Assembly (NCBI RefSeq): GCF_033568475.1
Contig: NC_133123.1
Span: 151,729,753 to 151,793,752 of the forward strand
Source of the DNA: Henckelia pumila
Lineage: Eukaryota; Streptophyta; Magnoliopsida; Lamiales; Gesneriaceae
Direction of reading: 5' to 3'
Length of the DNA: 64,000 nt
Every line of letters starts with the position of its first letter. The first letter of the stretch is position 1. Positions 47,516 to 58,299 of this stretch are shown in pieces. The position numbers and the translations under genes were made by a program. Under the pieces are notes generated by a model that saw only the letters and a program-made list of their open reading frames with translations, did not search any database and was not told the DNA's origin.

Positions 47516-48844
47516 TGTAGTAGCCCATAACCAAAATCAGTAATTGAGGGATTAATCATAATTACTTGGGTAGAGTTCGGAAGCTCCGAAGGTGAGTTCG
47601 GAAGCTCCGATCGGGATCGGAAGCTCCGAACAGGATCGGAAGCTCCGATCGATATTACGTCAGGCATGACGTGTGGTTGGATCGGAAGCTCCGATCAGGA
47701 CCGGAAGCTCCGATCACCCCTATCCGGAGTCATCAAGTGATATTTTGACACGTGGCAGATCAGGATCTTCGGAAGCTCCGATGACAGGATCGGACGTTCC
47801 GATCGAGGTTCGGACGTTCCGATCAAGGATCGGAAGTTCCGATCGTTGTCTATAAATAGAAGGCCGAGACTTCACTTTCATTTGCCAATTCCGAGTTCTC
47901 CTTTCCTTTCTAGTCCTTTTGGAGCTGTTCTGGTCTTCTTAGGCTTGGTCCGGAGGTCGGAGAGGCGTTCGGTAGTCGTAGCAGAGTTGTGCCCAAGTTC
48001 TGGAGGCATCGACATCAAAGGGCTAACGACGGACGAAAGTATAGCTTTTGCTTCCTATAAATATTTAGGAGTATGCAATAGCTTAGTTAAGGCTTTTAGA
48101 GCACTTTGATGATAGTGGTATCATTTGGCAGTGTAGAGCAGACTATAGGCGTGGACCTAGAGTTGGTAGAGCTTTCACTGTTTTGAGGTACGAAAGTACT
48201 GTTCGAGATATCCTGACTGAGTATGCATGTATTATGTGACTGCATGATTTATATGCCATGATATTATGCTGCATTCATTTGCATCTTGCTGTATCTCTTT
48301 CGAGATGTCTGTTAGTAGGGTTGTACCCTATCCTGTTAGTGGATGGACTTCCATCGATTTGGGTCCGGCGTATCCACGATTATCTCGGTATGGGAGCCAC
48401 CTCCTGAAGCGACGGCACAGCGTGCTACATACCAGGGCCCGGTCTGTCTCTGATATCTGATCCTTGACCTCGAGTCTATAGGAAGTTCACTTTGTATGCA
48501 TGTATACTCATACTCTCGTACTGAGCGTTGTATGCTCACGTCTCGTACTCTGTATTTTCTAGACACCCTATTCCATGGGGCAGGTTTGCGATTGGACGAG
48601 GAGGGTGGATCCAGGAGGGGCTAGTCAGTGGTTGGTCAGCTGGAGCTTCGTCTAGGTTTATTACTGTTGTTTGGGTTTATACAGCTATTCGATTTGGTTG
48701 TATATTATTGGATAATTACAGATTCCTTTACTTGGGATTGTATAATGTTATTGGATTCCGCAGTTTTATTCTGATATCTGTTTAATTAAGTTAATTGCAT
48801 GCATAAGTTCTGTTTAGTAGGTGATCCGGGTAAGAGTCACTACA
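47516..48844 (+). repeat. 3' LTR of the inner Tekay
   Basis: Same length as the 5' LTR. TATA box at 47851-47858. Most differences from the 5' LTR are transitions. Confidence 0.93.
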
Positions 48845-48849
48845 ATACT

Positions 48850-49429
48850 ACTATCATTAAAGTGTTCTAAAAGCCTTAACTAAGCTATTGCATACTCCTA
48901 AATATTTATAGGAAGCAAAAGCTATACCTTCGTCCGTCGTTAGTCCTTTGATGTCGATGCCTCCAGAATTTGGGCACAACTCTGCTACCACTTCCGAACG
49001 CCTCGCCGACCGCCGGGTCAAGCCTAGGAAGGCTAGAACAACTCGAATAGACTAGAAAGGAGAGGGAAATCCGGAATTGGCAATTGGAAATGAAGCCCCA
49101 GCCCTCTATTTATAGACAACGATCGGAACTTCCGATCCTCGATCGGAACGTCCGAACCTCGATCGGAACATCCGATCCTGCCATCGGAGATTCCGAAGAT
49201 CCTGATCTGCCACGTGTCAAAATATCACTGGTTGACTTCGGATAGGGCGATCGGAGCTTCCGATCTAGCCAATCGTCATGCCTGACGTAATATGATCGGA
49301 GCTTCCGATCCTGCATCGGAGCTTCCGATCCTGTTCGGAACTTCCGAACCTACCTTCGGAGCTTTCGAACTCTATTCAAGTAATTATAATTAATTCCTTA
49401 ATTACTGATTTTGGTTACGGGCTACTACA
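48850..49429 (-). repeat. 5' LTR of the outer Tekay, second part
   Basis: Continues the LTR interrupted at 41571 and ends GGGCTACTACA, followed by the right copy of the ATATT target duplication. Confidence 0.93.
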
Positions 49430-50336
49430 ATATTTCTTTAGCTTTAGGATTCTTGATAAATTTATGGCTCGTCATATCAGGTCTCCTTAGCTTGATGAAA
49501 TGAAAGGGTTCGTGTGATCCTTTTCCTGTTGGTTCTGGAGCTGCACTGAAGAAATATAATTCAAGCACATCTCCTCTGGACAAATTATCATTATTTGCCC
49601 ATGTTTCTTGAAATGCTTCCTCGATCCATTTTGGTAACTGTGATATCTCCGAAATGCTTGGCGACATTGTATAAACTGAGGCCAAAGCCCCAAATTCATA
49701 CCAGAGCTTTACATCCTTATGATTGACATTGTTTTTAAGCCAAACCCTTGGATATATTCCTGCAACATCAACCCTGCAAGTGTTCGGATTGATTTCACTC
49801 CTTGTCTTCAATTTCTCCCACTTTTGTTGATAAACCTGGAATGGAGAAATAATAGCTGGATTAGTATCAATCTTAGATTTACCCTTGTCAGTGTTGGGCC
49901 TAAGATTGATCTCTTCCTCTTTTATCCCAGAGGCGGAGGGTTGACTTGATGAGTATTTTTCATCAATTGTTGCTTCATCCAGTTCATCAAAAGCTGATGA
50001 TAGATTAGCACTTGTTTCTTGGATTTTGGAATCCTCAACCTTTTGTTCTACAACCAGTGGCTGTATTTTTTCTTCTTGTAAAACCAATGGTTTTAACATT
50101 TTTTGTTTATGAGAAACCAATGGTTTCTCTATAGCCTTAACAATTGGCCCTTGAATAGCATCCCATAGTTGAGTTTGAGCTTGTATACATCCAGTAATAC
50201 GATTAGATACTTTGATCCGATCAGCTTGCTGTAACCTGCCAGCCATTTCAGCATTAATGACTAACTGGTTGAACTTGATTTGAAGCAACCCAAGGTGTTC
50301 CCTGAGATGCCTCTGCATTTTCATGATGGAATCCAC
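49430..50336 (-). pseudogene. EVE2 ORF X, 5' part
   Basis: About 300 open codons starting MDSIMKMQRHLREHLGL just after the RNase H end. The N-terminal third looks helical, a middle third is acidic and Ser-rich, and the last third is folded-looking (LWYEFGALASVYTMSP, LPKWIEEAFQETW, DVLELYFFS). The frame runs straight into the outer Tekay LTR at 49429 and resumes at 34900. I do not recognise the domain. In caulimovirids this position is held by the inclusion-body protein or the tungrovirus ORF4 product. Confidence 0.6.
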
Positions 50337-50344
50337 GTCACTGC

Positions 50345-52352
50345 CTTACATCTCTTGTTAAGAAATCTGCAAGAATATTTTCATGAGATTTAATAATAAC
50401 AATATCAAAAATATAATTTTGACATAATGCTTGCCATCTTAATAACCTAGCTTTATCAGGTTTGGATTCAATCTTATTTCTTAAGAAAGCTTTTACCTGG
50501 GTGTTATCAACCTTCAACGTGAATTTTTTAGCAAGTAAAAATAATGGCCATTTTTCAGAAGCCCTTTTAACTACACAAAATTCCTTCTCGTTGATATGTC
50601 ATCTAATGGCCTCAGATTCTAAAAAAAGACCGCTACAGTATCTGCATGGTATTTCTCCATCTGGGGTGATCATGGTAAGGACAGCAGCCCATTATTCGTC
50701 ACTGGCATCCGTAAATAATACCAGATCATCTTCATCTACGGGTATAGCCATTTTTGGGAGATTCTTACATATCTCCTTTAATTGGTTTACCCCTTTAGTA
50801 TGATCATCGGTCCATATAAACATGGCATCCTTTTTTAACAAAGGACTGAACATCTTTCTGTACATTGCTAGGTTGTTTATGAACATCCCTGCAAAATTAA
50901 CTACTCCTAAAAAACTCTGGAGTTGTTTTATATCTTTGAGCTTATCTGGAATTTTTTTTACCTTTTTCACAATATGGGGTTGTAGAATTATTCCAGTTTC
51001 ATCAATCTCAATACCAAGGAATTCAGTTTTCCTTGTTGCTATGACTGCTTTATTTTCAGGTAAAACGAGTCTTTCTTGTTTACAAATTTTAGAAAAAATT
51101 TCTAAGTATTTAACATGTTCGTCTATATTTTTTGATGCTATAAGAATATCATCAATATAAACAAACATAAAGTTAAAATAATCTTTAAAAAGATTATCCA
51201 TCTTTTTTTGAAATATTTGGGATGCATTGGCCAATCCCATAGGCATAACTTCCCAAATATAGTGTCCTTGTAGAGTAGAGAAGATTGTGAATTTCTTACT
51301 GCCTTCTTCCATTCGAATCTTGTAAAATCCAAACTTACAGTCAAATTTTGAGAACACTCTAACATTTCGTACACAGCTAATTAGGTGTTTTCTACTAGGT
51401 ATGAAGTAACCATCAAACTCCAGGATTTTATTAATACTTTGGTAGTTAATAACTAACCTGGGTTTCCCTCTTTTTATTTCACCATGATTTCTGACCAGAA
51501 AACCTTGACTGCTATATAGTGAAACTCCTTCTTTGATTAAACCAAGGTCCAAATGTTCCTTGATAATCATTCTCATATCCATTTGATCTATTATGTTCAT
51601 CGGGATAGACTTATATCTGACGAATTCATACTCTTTGTCTTCCTTTAGAGTAAGACTGGATTTCTATCCCACCATACCAAAGGATGCTCATTATAACTTT
51701 CTTTGAGTCTCTTTTTGACATCTTCATGGGATACCTTATTTTTTAACTTTATATCTCTGTGATTTAGAGTTACCTTGAGAAGCTCCATATCCTCTGTTCG
51801 GAGTTCTTGTTCTATTGTTATTTTCAACATTGTTTCTCCAAACCTTCTTGGATCTTTCATTTTTGGGTGAAAAAGTTGTCCTTTATCACCACGCTGGCTG
51901 CGAAATATTATCGGCAATTGTCGATAAAAAGCAACCTTGAGTCTTTGAACGATAATTTTATGATCACAAATTGTATTGAACATAAGTCTTCTTGACTCAT
52001 TGTCTTGTGTGTACTTCTTAAACATTTGTAAGAAGTTATTTCCTAACAGGATATCAGCTCCTGTATCATGGAAATAGATTGGTGGTGTCTTTACCTTGTA
52101 CCAAGGTGTTTGACCTGCTCCTTCCACAAGGATTTTTGCTTGTTTTATTCCTTTGCAAAAAATTAAAATTCTTCGAGAGAAATCTCGTCCAGCAATTTTT
52201 GGCAAGTCCTCTTCACATTCTTCAGGAAAGACTCCTCTTTTTGCTGCACAAATTCCTGCTTCCGAGTCAATATAAGCTGCAAAGTATTCAGCCTTATATT
52301 GTTCGTATAACATCCCAATTGGAATGTAGATGGAGAAAGGACTTGTTGTCAT
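50345..52352 (-). pseudogene. EVE2 protease, reverse transcriptase and RNase H
   Basis: The protease begins at 52352; its active-site region reads YIDSEAG where D-S/T-G is usual, and the partner strand DILLGNNFLQMF is clear. RT follows (51600-50692) with VFSKFDCKFGFYKI, VMPMGLANASQIFQKKM and the catalytic FVYIDDILIAS. RNase H starts at LFTDASDE and continues past 50692. A frame change near 51645-51610 and at least two stops in RNase H break the frame. The enzyme would copy pregenomic RNA to DNA; this copy cannot do so as it stands. Confidence 0.85.
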
Positions 52353-52353
52353 T

Positions 52354-52617
52354 TTACTTAAAGAGATTACTAAATGGTCCTGCCATTTTTAGTAAAGTGC
52401 ATTGTAACTCAGTAATTCGATTAAGACTATTTAGCCTTAATACTTTTAAGGCCTCAGTAGGTAGAGTATTGTTACTCTTTTCTACTTTTTCAATGCGTTT
52501 TAGTAAATCATGCTCATGATTTACTAATCTCAAAAGTTGCTTCTTTCTCTGTTTGTGAACAGAGTTCTCGAATTTGATTAAGGGATTGTCCCTTATCCGA
52601 TTCTCTTGGTTTTCCAT
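52354..52617 (-). pseudogene. Small EVE2 ORF between MP and protease
   Basis: 87 codons, charged and helical (LLRLVNHEHDLLKRIEKVEK), ending two bases before the protease start. I recognise no family. It may be the N-terminal extension of the polymerase polyprotein or a short virion-associated protein. Confidence 0.4.
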
Positions 52618-52715
52618 ATCGTAGAATTCTTATTGAATTCTCCAAGTCTTTTCTTTTGCCATGAACTCTATTCCCTTTTCAAGGCGTTTTCGTGGTTTAT
52701 GATCCTCCAAGAACT

Positions 52716-53580
52716 CTAGACCAAGAATGAGCTGATCCACTTCTTTTCCTGGATTTCCCAGATTTGAACTTCCAATTCTCCAATATTTATCACTCCTTGG
52801 TAAGTTCCTTTTTCCTGTTGTTCTAAATAGTAAATCGAGTTACAAGGGAACTGGTTCCGATGACTTGTAATTTCGAATACTATTTTCACTTCTTTCCATC
52901 CTTCTGGAGATCTAAGTTTTCCTATTATAGAAAAGTCTTTTTCTTCTGGTGGAATTTCTTGAATAGGAGATTTGTCCCATCTCCTACTTGTCATTTGGTT
53001 TCCTTGGAAAGATAACCTTCGGGGTTCTATTTTAAGTTCTTTATATAGAACTAGTCTGTCTTGAATTTGAATGTCTGTTTCCTGAATTAAAGGAAACTCG
53101 ATTCTTTCCGGGTATGTTGCTTGAGCAACTTTTCCAAAGATCTCTGGAATTTCAATAAACTCATTTCTAATAAAGAATTAAGAAGGATGAGTATTAGAAA
53201 GAGCATACGAAATTTGATATGTAATAAAATATGGTCTGTTACCTTCCTTCATTAGTCTTTTTTCCTTGAAATTTTGATGCAATGTCAAGGCTCGACTAAA
53301 GTCTCTGTCAGCTAAATTGTAGGCTATTCTTGGATAAATAACTCCTACAATTTTTCCTGCACAAATATTTCCTGAGATAGTACCCAGTACATCATCTTGA
53401 ATATTCCCCATTCTTTTATCACATACTACGATATCTATGGGTGAATCTATTCCTTCCTTAAAAGTTGCCTTAATCATTATTTGGATTGCTCCAATATGAA
53501 TCCAAGATATCGTCCTTTCTACCTCACTTTTTCAGCTTTTGCAATTCCTCTCTTATTTCTTCAAAAGGAATTAACTGCAT
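52716..53580 (-). pseudogene. EVE2 movement protein (broken)
   Basis: 30K-superfamily signatures: IDIVVCDKRMGN, ISGNICAGKIVGVIYPRIAYN, LADRDFSRAL and YFITYQISYALSNTH, the usual order of the MP core. It starts with the ATG at 53580, directly after the coat-protein stop. One frame change lies near 53510 and one in-frame stop near 53178, after which related sequence runs on to 52716 (MTSRRWDKSPIQEIPPEE). The role in relatives is cell-to-cell movement. Confidence 0.75.
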
Positions 53581-54561
53581 CTATATTTGATTACTTGTTA
53601 ACTCCATAGGGATTGCCATTTCCCTTCTGGATACTTTGTAAATCAAATGATGTCTTCTTTGTCTAAGCCCTAGGTTGCCTAAGACTCTTTTTACTTGCCC
53701 TGCCAAAAATACTTGATACTTCTGTAATGCTATCATGTGGCACCATTCTGCCAATTTTTCTTTCAAAAAGGAGGCGCGTCTTGCCAATGTATCAAGATTA
53801 TCTGGAACGTATTCTTTAATCAGCATTTCTCTCCAGGGACTTGGCATTTTTGCGAAAAATAGCTGAATATCTACATTTTTCTCGACTCCCGAATTCCATC
53901 TGTATTTAATGAATAACATAATGTATTCATCAACTAAACAGATTTCATGTAACTCGAGGCTATACAGAGCTTGAGTATATCTTCTCTTTTTCTCTGTATC
54001 TTGATTATTGAAATAGTCCATCCTTATGAATTGTGCTTTAGAAAGGGTGGCCATTCTTCCTCCAATTTCGCTGAGGGATTCTCCTGCTAAGATTGATTCC
54101 TTAATTTCTGGTATAGTCATCTCCCAAGCGATTTTGACAGATCCCATTAGACTCATTTCTAGAAGTTTAATGAATTCTTCTTTATTAAGATCTAATGTTC
54201 CTGCTGCTATTCTCATAGCTGATGTCCAATCATCTATGAGATCTTCTCTGTTTTTGAAGTCCAGAACATAAAGGTTTAACATAACCCCATAAGGATGTTT
54301 CGGGTCTAAAACAGTTTTTCCATAAGGAGTCTGATGTAGTGGTATCTTACTCCTTCTTGATCTGGTTCCTGCTGGATGTGAATTTTCTCTAACATGAAAC
54401 TCACTATGTGGTTCTTCTGTTTTAACCACATATCTTGGGGGATTCCCTATGGGTTGTTCACCCTTAGTAGAATTCATTTTTAGATCTACTACTTTGAGAT
54501 TCGCAAAAGAATCCGCAAGATCTTGTAGATCTTCGAGATTTAATCTTTCTAAAGTAGTCAT
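53581..54561 (-). pseudogene. EVE2 coat protein region
   Basis: 326 open codons. A basic N-terminal patch (TRSRRSK) precedes a helical capsid-like region with LYSLELHEICLVDEYI, FFAKMPSPWREMLI and LARRASFLKEKLAEWCHMI, resembling the capsid core of badna/tungro-type viruses. The CCHC knuckle normally found after this core is not present in any frame I can read, and the C-terminus (after residue 290) looks out of frame. Possibly truncated. Confidence 0.6.
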
Positions 54562-54696
54562 CAGATATTGTTTTTCTCTGATACTGCTTTTATAAGATTA
54601 ATCATTATTTCATCATCAGTTAAAGGTTTTTTTAACTATTTTGGTTTTACCTTTCTGATGTAACAAAGGTTCGGTACCAAACGAGAGTGGTAACCT

Positions 54697-54933
54697 TCAT
54701 CCTGTGTTTCCTTTTCTAGAACCAGAAGTTTGTTCTAGATTTGTGATTTTAGTTTGAAGATCCTTTAGAGTTACAAGAATTTCTTCTTGTTTCTTAAGGA
54801 TTCCTTCAATCTGCCGAGGTATTTCATACAGCTGATTGCTGTAATATTGTACCGTCTTTTGAATTTCTCTAAGATCTCCGGAGAGTTTAGAGGAATCTGG
54901 GGTAATCTCTAAAAATTGAGAGTTAGAAATCAT
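54697..54933 (-). pseudogene. EVE2 coiled-coil small ORF (virion-associated-protein-like)
   Basis: 78 codons with a heptad-like helix (IEGILKKQEEILVTLKDL) and a short Gly/Arg/Lys tail. Length, coiled coil and position before the capsid resemble badnavirus ORF2 or caulimovirus virion-associated proteins. This is based on shape only. Confidence 0.45.
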
Positions 54934-55114
54934 ATTTCTTTATCCCTTCAAAATTGAGAGCATTAATCACAATCTGTTGTAAGTAACCTATTGTGAATAG
55001 ATTAACTTGTTTATAGGATTTCATATGAATAAAATCCTCTTGATTCAAACCTTCGTTTGAAGTAATTTTTTGTAAAAATCTTCTCCTTAACAAAGAAAAA
55101 TATGAATTAACCAA
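54923..55114 (-). pseudogene. EVE2 first small ORF
   Basis: 63 codons starting MVNSYFSLLRRRFLQK, overlapping the next ORF by 11 bases. It occupies the position of ORF1 in badna/tungro-type viruses, but I see no diagnostic motif. Confidence 0.35.
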
Positions 55115-55141
55115 TAATATAAAGTCTGAATAATAAACCTA

Positions 55142-55154
55142 AGGCTTTGATGTC
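55142..55154 (-). promoter_or_regulatory. Degenerate tRNA-Met primer site of EVE2
   Basis: The minus strand reads TGACATCAAAGCC, differing from the initiator tRNA-Met complement TGGTATCAGAGCC by three transitions. It stands about 30 bp before the first small ORF. Viral similarity stops here. Confidence 0.5.
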
Positions 55155-57500
55155 ATTTTTGCGAATAATTCAAGTACCATAATTGAGCACAAACATTGCA
55201 TAAATGAAGAATAAATGCATAAATTGAGTACAAGAATTAAACATTGGATTTGACCAAGTTTGGTGGTCCTAGGGAGTTTTAAGAAAAAAATTTTATTGTA
55301 GAGATTTATAAAAAAGTTAAGTTTGAGTTTAGGAATTTATTCACAATTAACTTTTAATTAATTGTATCATACATCGATCCAATTATTGGCCAAATTAATT
55401 AATTAAATATAGAAAAAGTAAAAAGTAGTGTAGAACAAATTATGATATAATTGGTGATTGTGTGTAACTATTTGAAAACCCATATTTTAAAAGATTAATC
55501 TCAAAATAATAATTATAATAACATCGGAAAACAATTTTTAAAGTTATTTATTTATTATTATTTGAGGAAAATATGAGAGAAAAAATATTTATCAAGAATT
55601 CGTAATGTTTATTTATAGAAAAATAATAATTTATTTTCTGGGTCGACGAAAATATGATGATTATATTTTTCGAAATTTGATACTATGACGTCCCCCATTT
55701 AATTTTCTCCACGACTTGAGATCTGAGAATATTTTATTGCCAAGCTTGCAAAATTACGTTACTTGGCTATGTTGTGATGTTTGTTTATCCATCCCTTTAT
55801 TTTTCTTTCCTCCTTCAATTGTTTTTGTAGAACGAGAGATTATGTAACACCACACGTTTTAAACATTTGAGTTATATATTATCGGTTACAATATTTGATA
55901 AAATCACAAGTTTTAATTTAATCTTAAAATTGACGATATAAACAATATTATGCGTTGAGTCGATATCTAGGATGACAAAAAATTTAATAGAGAGATCGAT
56001 GAAAAACAATGATTGTTTCTATCAAAAGATTGATCGAAATATGATACTTGAATCGATATTTAATTGAGAAATTTTAAATCATATCATTATAGTCAATACT
56101 AACTAACGTAACATACACTCGATCATGCTTTTTTTTCCATAGCTTTTTTGAAATGAAGTTTTAATGCACTAATCGATTATTTATTTATTTTAGAATATGC
56201 GCATGCATTTGTACATGTTTTTAGTGCACCAATCGATAAAAAAAAAAAAACGTTATATAAATATGAAACATAGAAACACACAAATATTAAGAAAAAAAAA
56301 CCATTTTCGAAAAAGTAAATTTTAAAAGCAAGGTTAAAATTAGTCACACCATGGTACCTTAGACTATTATAAATGTGTTGAAAACTTATTTTGAGTTGAA
56401 AGATATCTCCTTTAATTATTAGCCTTAAATAATGGAAATCTACAATGTGATACTATTAATTCCAATTTTCTTGTCACATGATTTGATTCCATCCTTTTTT
56501 TTTCTTGCATATCATAATGTATTATAAACATAAAATTTGAAAGATGTCTCTATAAAAGCAAATAATTTGAACCATTGATCCACAATGCGTGCACTATTCT
56601 TCGTCAAATAACATAGTACTCAATAAAGAAATGTCAGTCTGATCTCGTCATGAAAATCTTAAGATATTTATTTATAGAATATTATTTTTTTTTATATTTT
56701 GTTTTGGAATATTTACAATATATGATTTCGAACTCGAGCTCTCGACTCTTTATGGAAAGTTAGAGTGTCGGTGTCAATAGGCCGGTGGTGGCTGTAGATA
56801 CAACAAATTACTTAGGCGACCAAGATGTGTGTGCATGATTTGATAGGAATGTCATGTATGAAGGAAACTATTGTACAACTTTTACAAATATTTTCCAAAT
56901 TGTCTTTTATATTATTATTATTTAATTATTAAATAACACGAACTTTATTACTGCCGCAAGTCGGGTGAGCCCATTTAGACCATATCTTAGCCCACTTATC
57001 ACTAATGGGCCTTTCCGTTGACCGAACTTAGCTTGAATTTTAAATAAGAGAGCTAGTTTGGACAGAGAGAAGGTAACGTTTCAATAAATATTGAAAATTA
57101 TATTTAATTTTATTTGTAAATAGAAACAGAAGCTAAAAATTTAGAAATCCTAGTTTTAGAGAATCATTTGTTTCTAACTAAACATTATATATTGATTTGA
57201 AAAAAAAAACTAAACATTATATATATATATATATATATATATTTAAAAAAAATGTCACACCATTGCTTATCTAATGAAATGCCACATAAGTTTAAATACA
57301 AAAAATTAACTTAAATAATCAGTTTACTTAAAATATTATACAAACATTGTTATTAAAGTTCTTAGCTTTAACATAATCTATAACATTTGAAAATGAAAAC
57401 TACTTAGTACCAAAGTCCAAAAATAGTTGAGGAAAAAAACTCCAATTCATACAAACACAACATATATATGCATAAAGTTACTAGTCATCTATTAAATAAT
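55155..57500. other. AT-rich intergenic region
   Basis: No gene or clear transposon seen. A (TA)n tract lies at about 57217-57241 and an (AAAAT)n run at about 57518-57541. Confidence 0.5.
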
Positions 57501-57569
57501 CCATCTAAAGACAACAATAAAATAAAATAAAATAAAATAAATCAGTCATTTGGCTAGAATAATATTTAT

Positions 57570-58292
57570 TCATGTTGGAACTAATTCTCCATGCACAGTT
57601 TTCCCATTGCACCTTATTGAAATTAGGCCAAATATGATCACAAACAACAAAATCACTAACCAAGCCATTGCCAAAACCATGCACCTTCCACCTCCGCCGC
57701 CTCTCAGCCTCCCGCAGTCGCTTTTCTCCACCGCCCTTCCCACGTCCACCACCGTCTTCTCCTCCTCCTCCTCGCCCACGCCTTCTTCCGACAAAATCGA
57801 ACCCGAGAACGTACAAGATTGCGATCGACTCAAGCTTTTCCCATCACAACTTTCATTCATGATCACTTCTCTTTCTTGAATCACCACACCACTATTATCC
57901 TCATAATCCAATTCCAATGCAACCTCGTTTTCCACCTCTATCGAGTCGAAAACCAGGCGTCTCCTCTTCAGTTTACCGCTCATTATCACATCCCTTCTGT
58001 CCATAATCACTTCTTCAAACGTAACATCGCAGTTTCTTGCACTCGAAATCGCGTGGGAAGGCGATATTTTGCTTTGAAGAGATGACATGAGCTCTCTAGG
58101 TGAATTCTCGAGTAGCCGTAGCAGATCAAAAGAAGCTAAAACACTGCCTCCATAAGATGAGCCACTTGAATTCCTACGTTTGTTTTGTGAAGATTGCCAA
58201 TATTTTTCAAGAATGTCGTATTTTTGGAACAATTCTTGGTTTTTCTCGCTTTGTGAATCGTTTAATTTCCCTGCTTCTGATGAACTTTTCAT
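57570..58292 (-). CDS. Unrecognised single-exon protein with C-terminal transmembrane helix
   Basis: 240 aa without introns. The N-terminal half is Ser/Asn/Gln-rich with a KYDILEKYWQSSQNKRR patch and a helical LASFDLLRLLENSPRELMSSL. A middle basic cluster KLKRRRLVFDS could act in nuclear import or lipid contact. An acidic run (GVGEEEEEK) precedes a Gly-rich segment and one hydrophobic helix (CMVLAMAWLVILLFVIIFGL, about residues 205-225), with only about 15 residues after it. This shape suggests a tail-anchored membrane protein. The composition looks like a real plant gene. I assign no function. Confidence 0.7.
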   Translation of the reverse strand: MKSSSEAGKLNDSQSEKNQELFQKYDILEKYWQSSQNKRRNSSGSSYGGSVLASFDLLRLLENSPRELMSSLQSKISPSHAISSARNCDVTFEEVIMDRRDVIMSGKLKRRRLVFDSIEVENEVALELDYEDNSGVVIQEREVIMNESCDGKSLSRSQSCTFSGSILSEEGVGEEEEEKTVVDVGRAVEKSDCGRLRGGGGGRCMVLAMAWLVILLFVIIFGLISIRCNGKTVHGELVPT

Positions 58293-58299
58293 GGTGGGA

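Larger units (their letters stand above)
41572..48844 (+). mobile_element. Inner Tekay/Del-type element inserted in the outer LTR
   Basis: 7273 bp with two 1329-bp LTRs (41572-42900 and 47516-48844), starting TGTAGTAGCC and ending AGTCACTACA. The target duplication is ATACT (41567-41571 and 48845-48849), and the outer LTR reads through perfectly once one copy is removed. The element lies in the opposite orientation to its host element and belongs to the same family. The LTRs differ at about 14 sites (about 1%), so the insertion is recent. Confidence 0.97.
34901..49429 (-). mobile_element. Outer Tekay/Del-type Ty3 chromovirus, nested host
   Basis: LTRs begin TGTAGTGACC and end GGCTACTACA: the 3' LTR is 34901-36211 and the 5' LTR is 40840-41571 plus 48850-49429 (1311 and about 1312 bp). 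The target duplication is ATATT (34896-34900 and 49430-49434). The LTR copies differ by roughly 2-3%, more than those of the inner element. The interior encodes gag, protease, RT, RNase H, integrase and a chromodomain on the minus strand, with several breaks. The 5' LTR is split by the inner element. Confidence 0.95.
49430..55154 (-). mobile_element. Endogenous pararetrovirus EVE2, main part
   Basis: Minus-strand caulimovirid-like unit. From high to low coordinate: primer-site-like sequence, two small ORFs, coat protein, movement protein, a small ORF, protease-RT-RNase H, and ORF X. It continues left of the Tekay insertion (33945-34900) with the end of ORF X and a 35S-like promoter, making about 6.7 kb. 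CP before MP is the order of cavemo- and solendoviruses, whereas the protease and RT words are badna/tungro-like, so the genus is uncertain. No LTRs were found. Stops and frameshifts show it is not functional. Confidence 0.75.

Noticed and set aside
33945..55154. EVE2 as an LTR retrotransposon
   Set aside because: No pair of matching LTRs or target duplication at its ends; it has a movement protein and a viral-type promoter instead.
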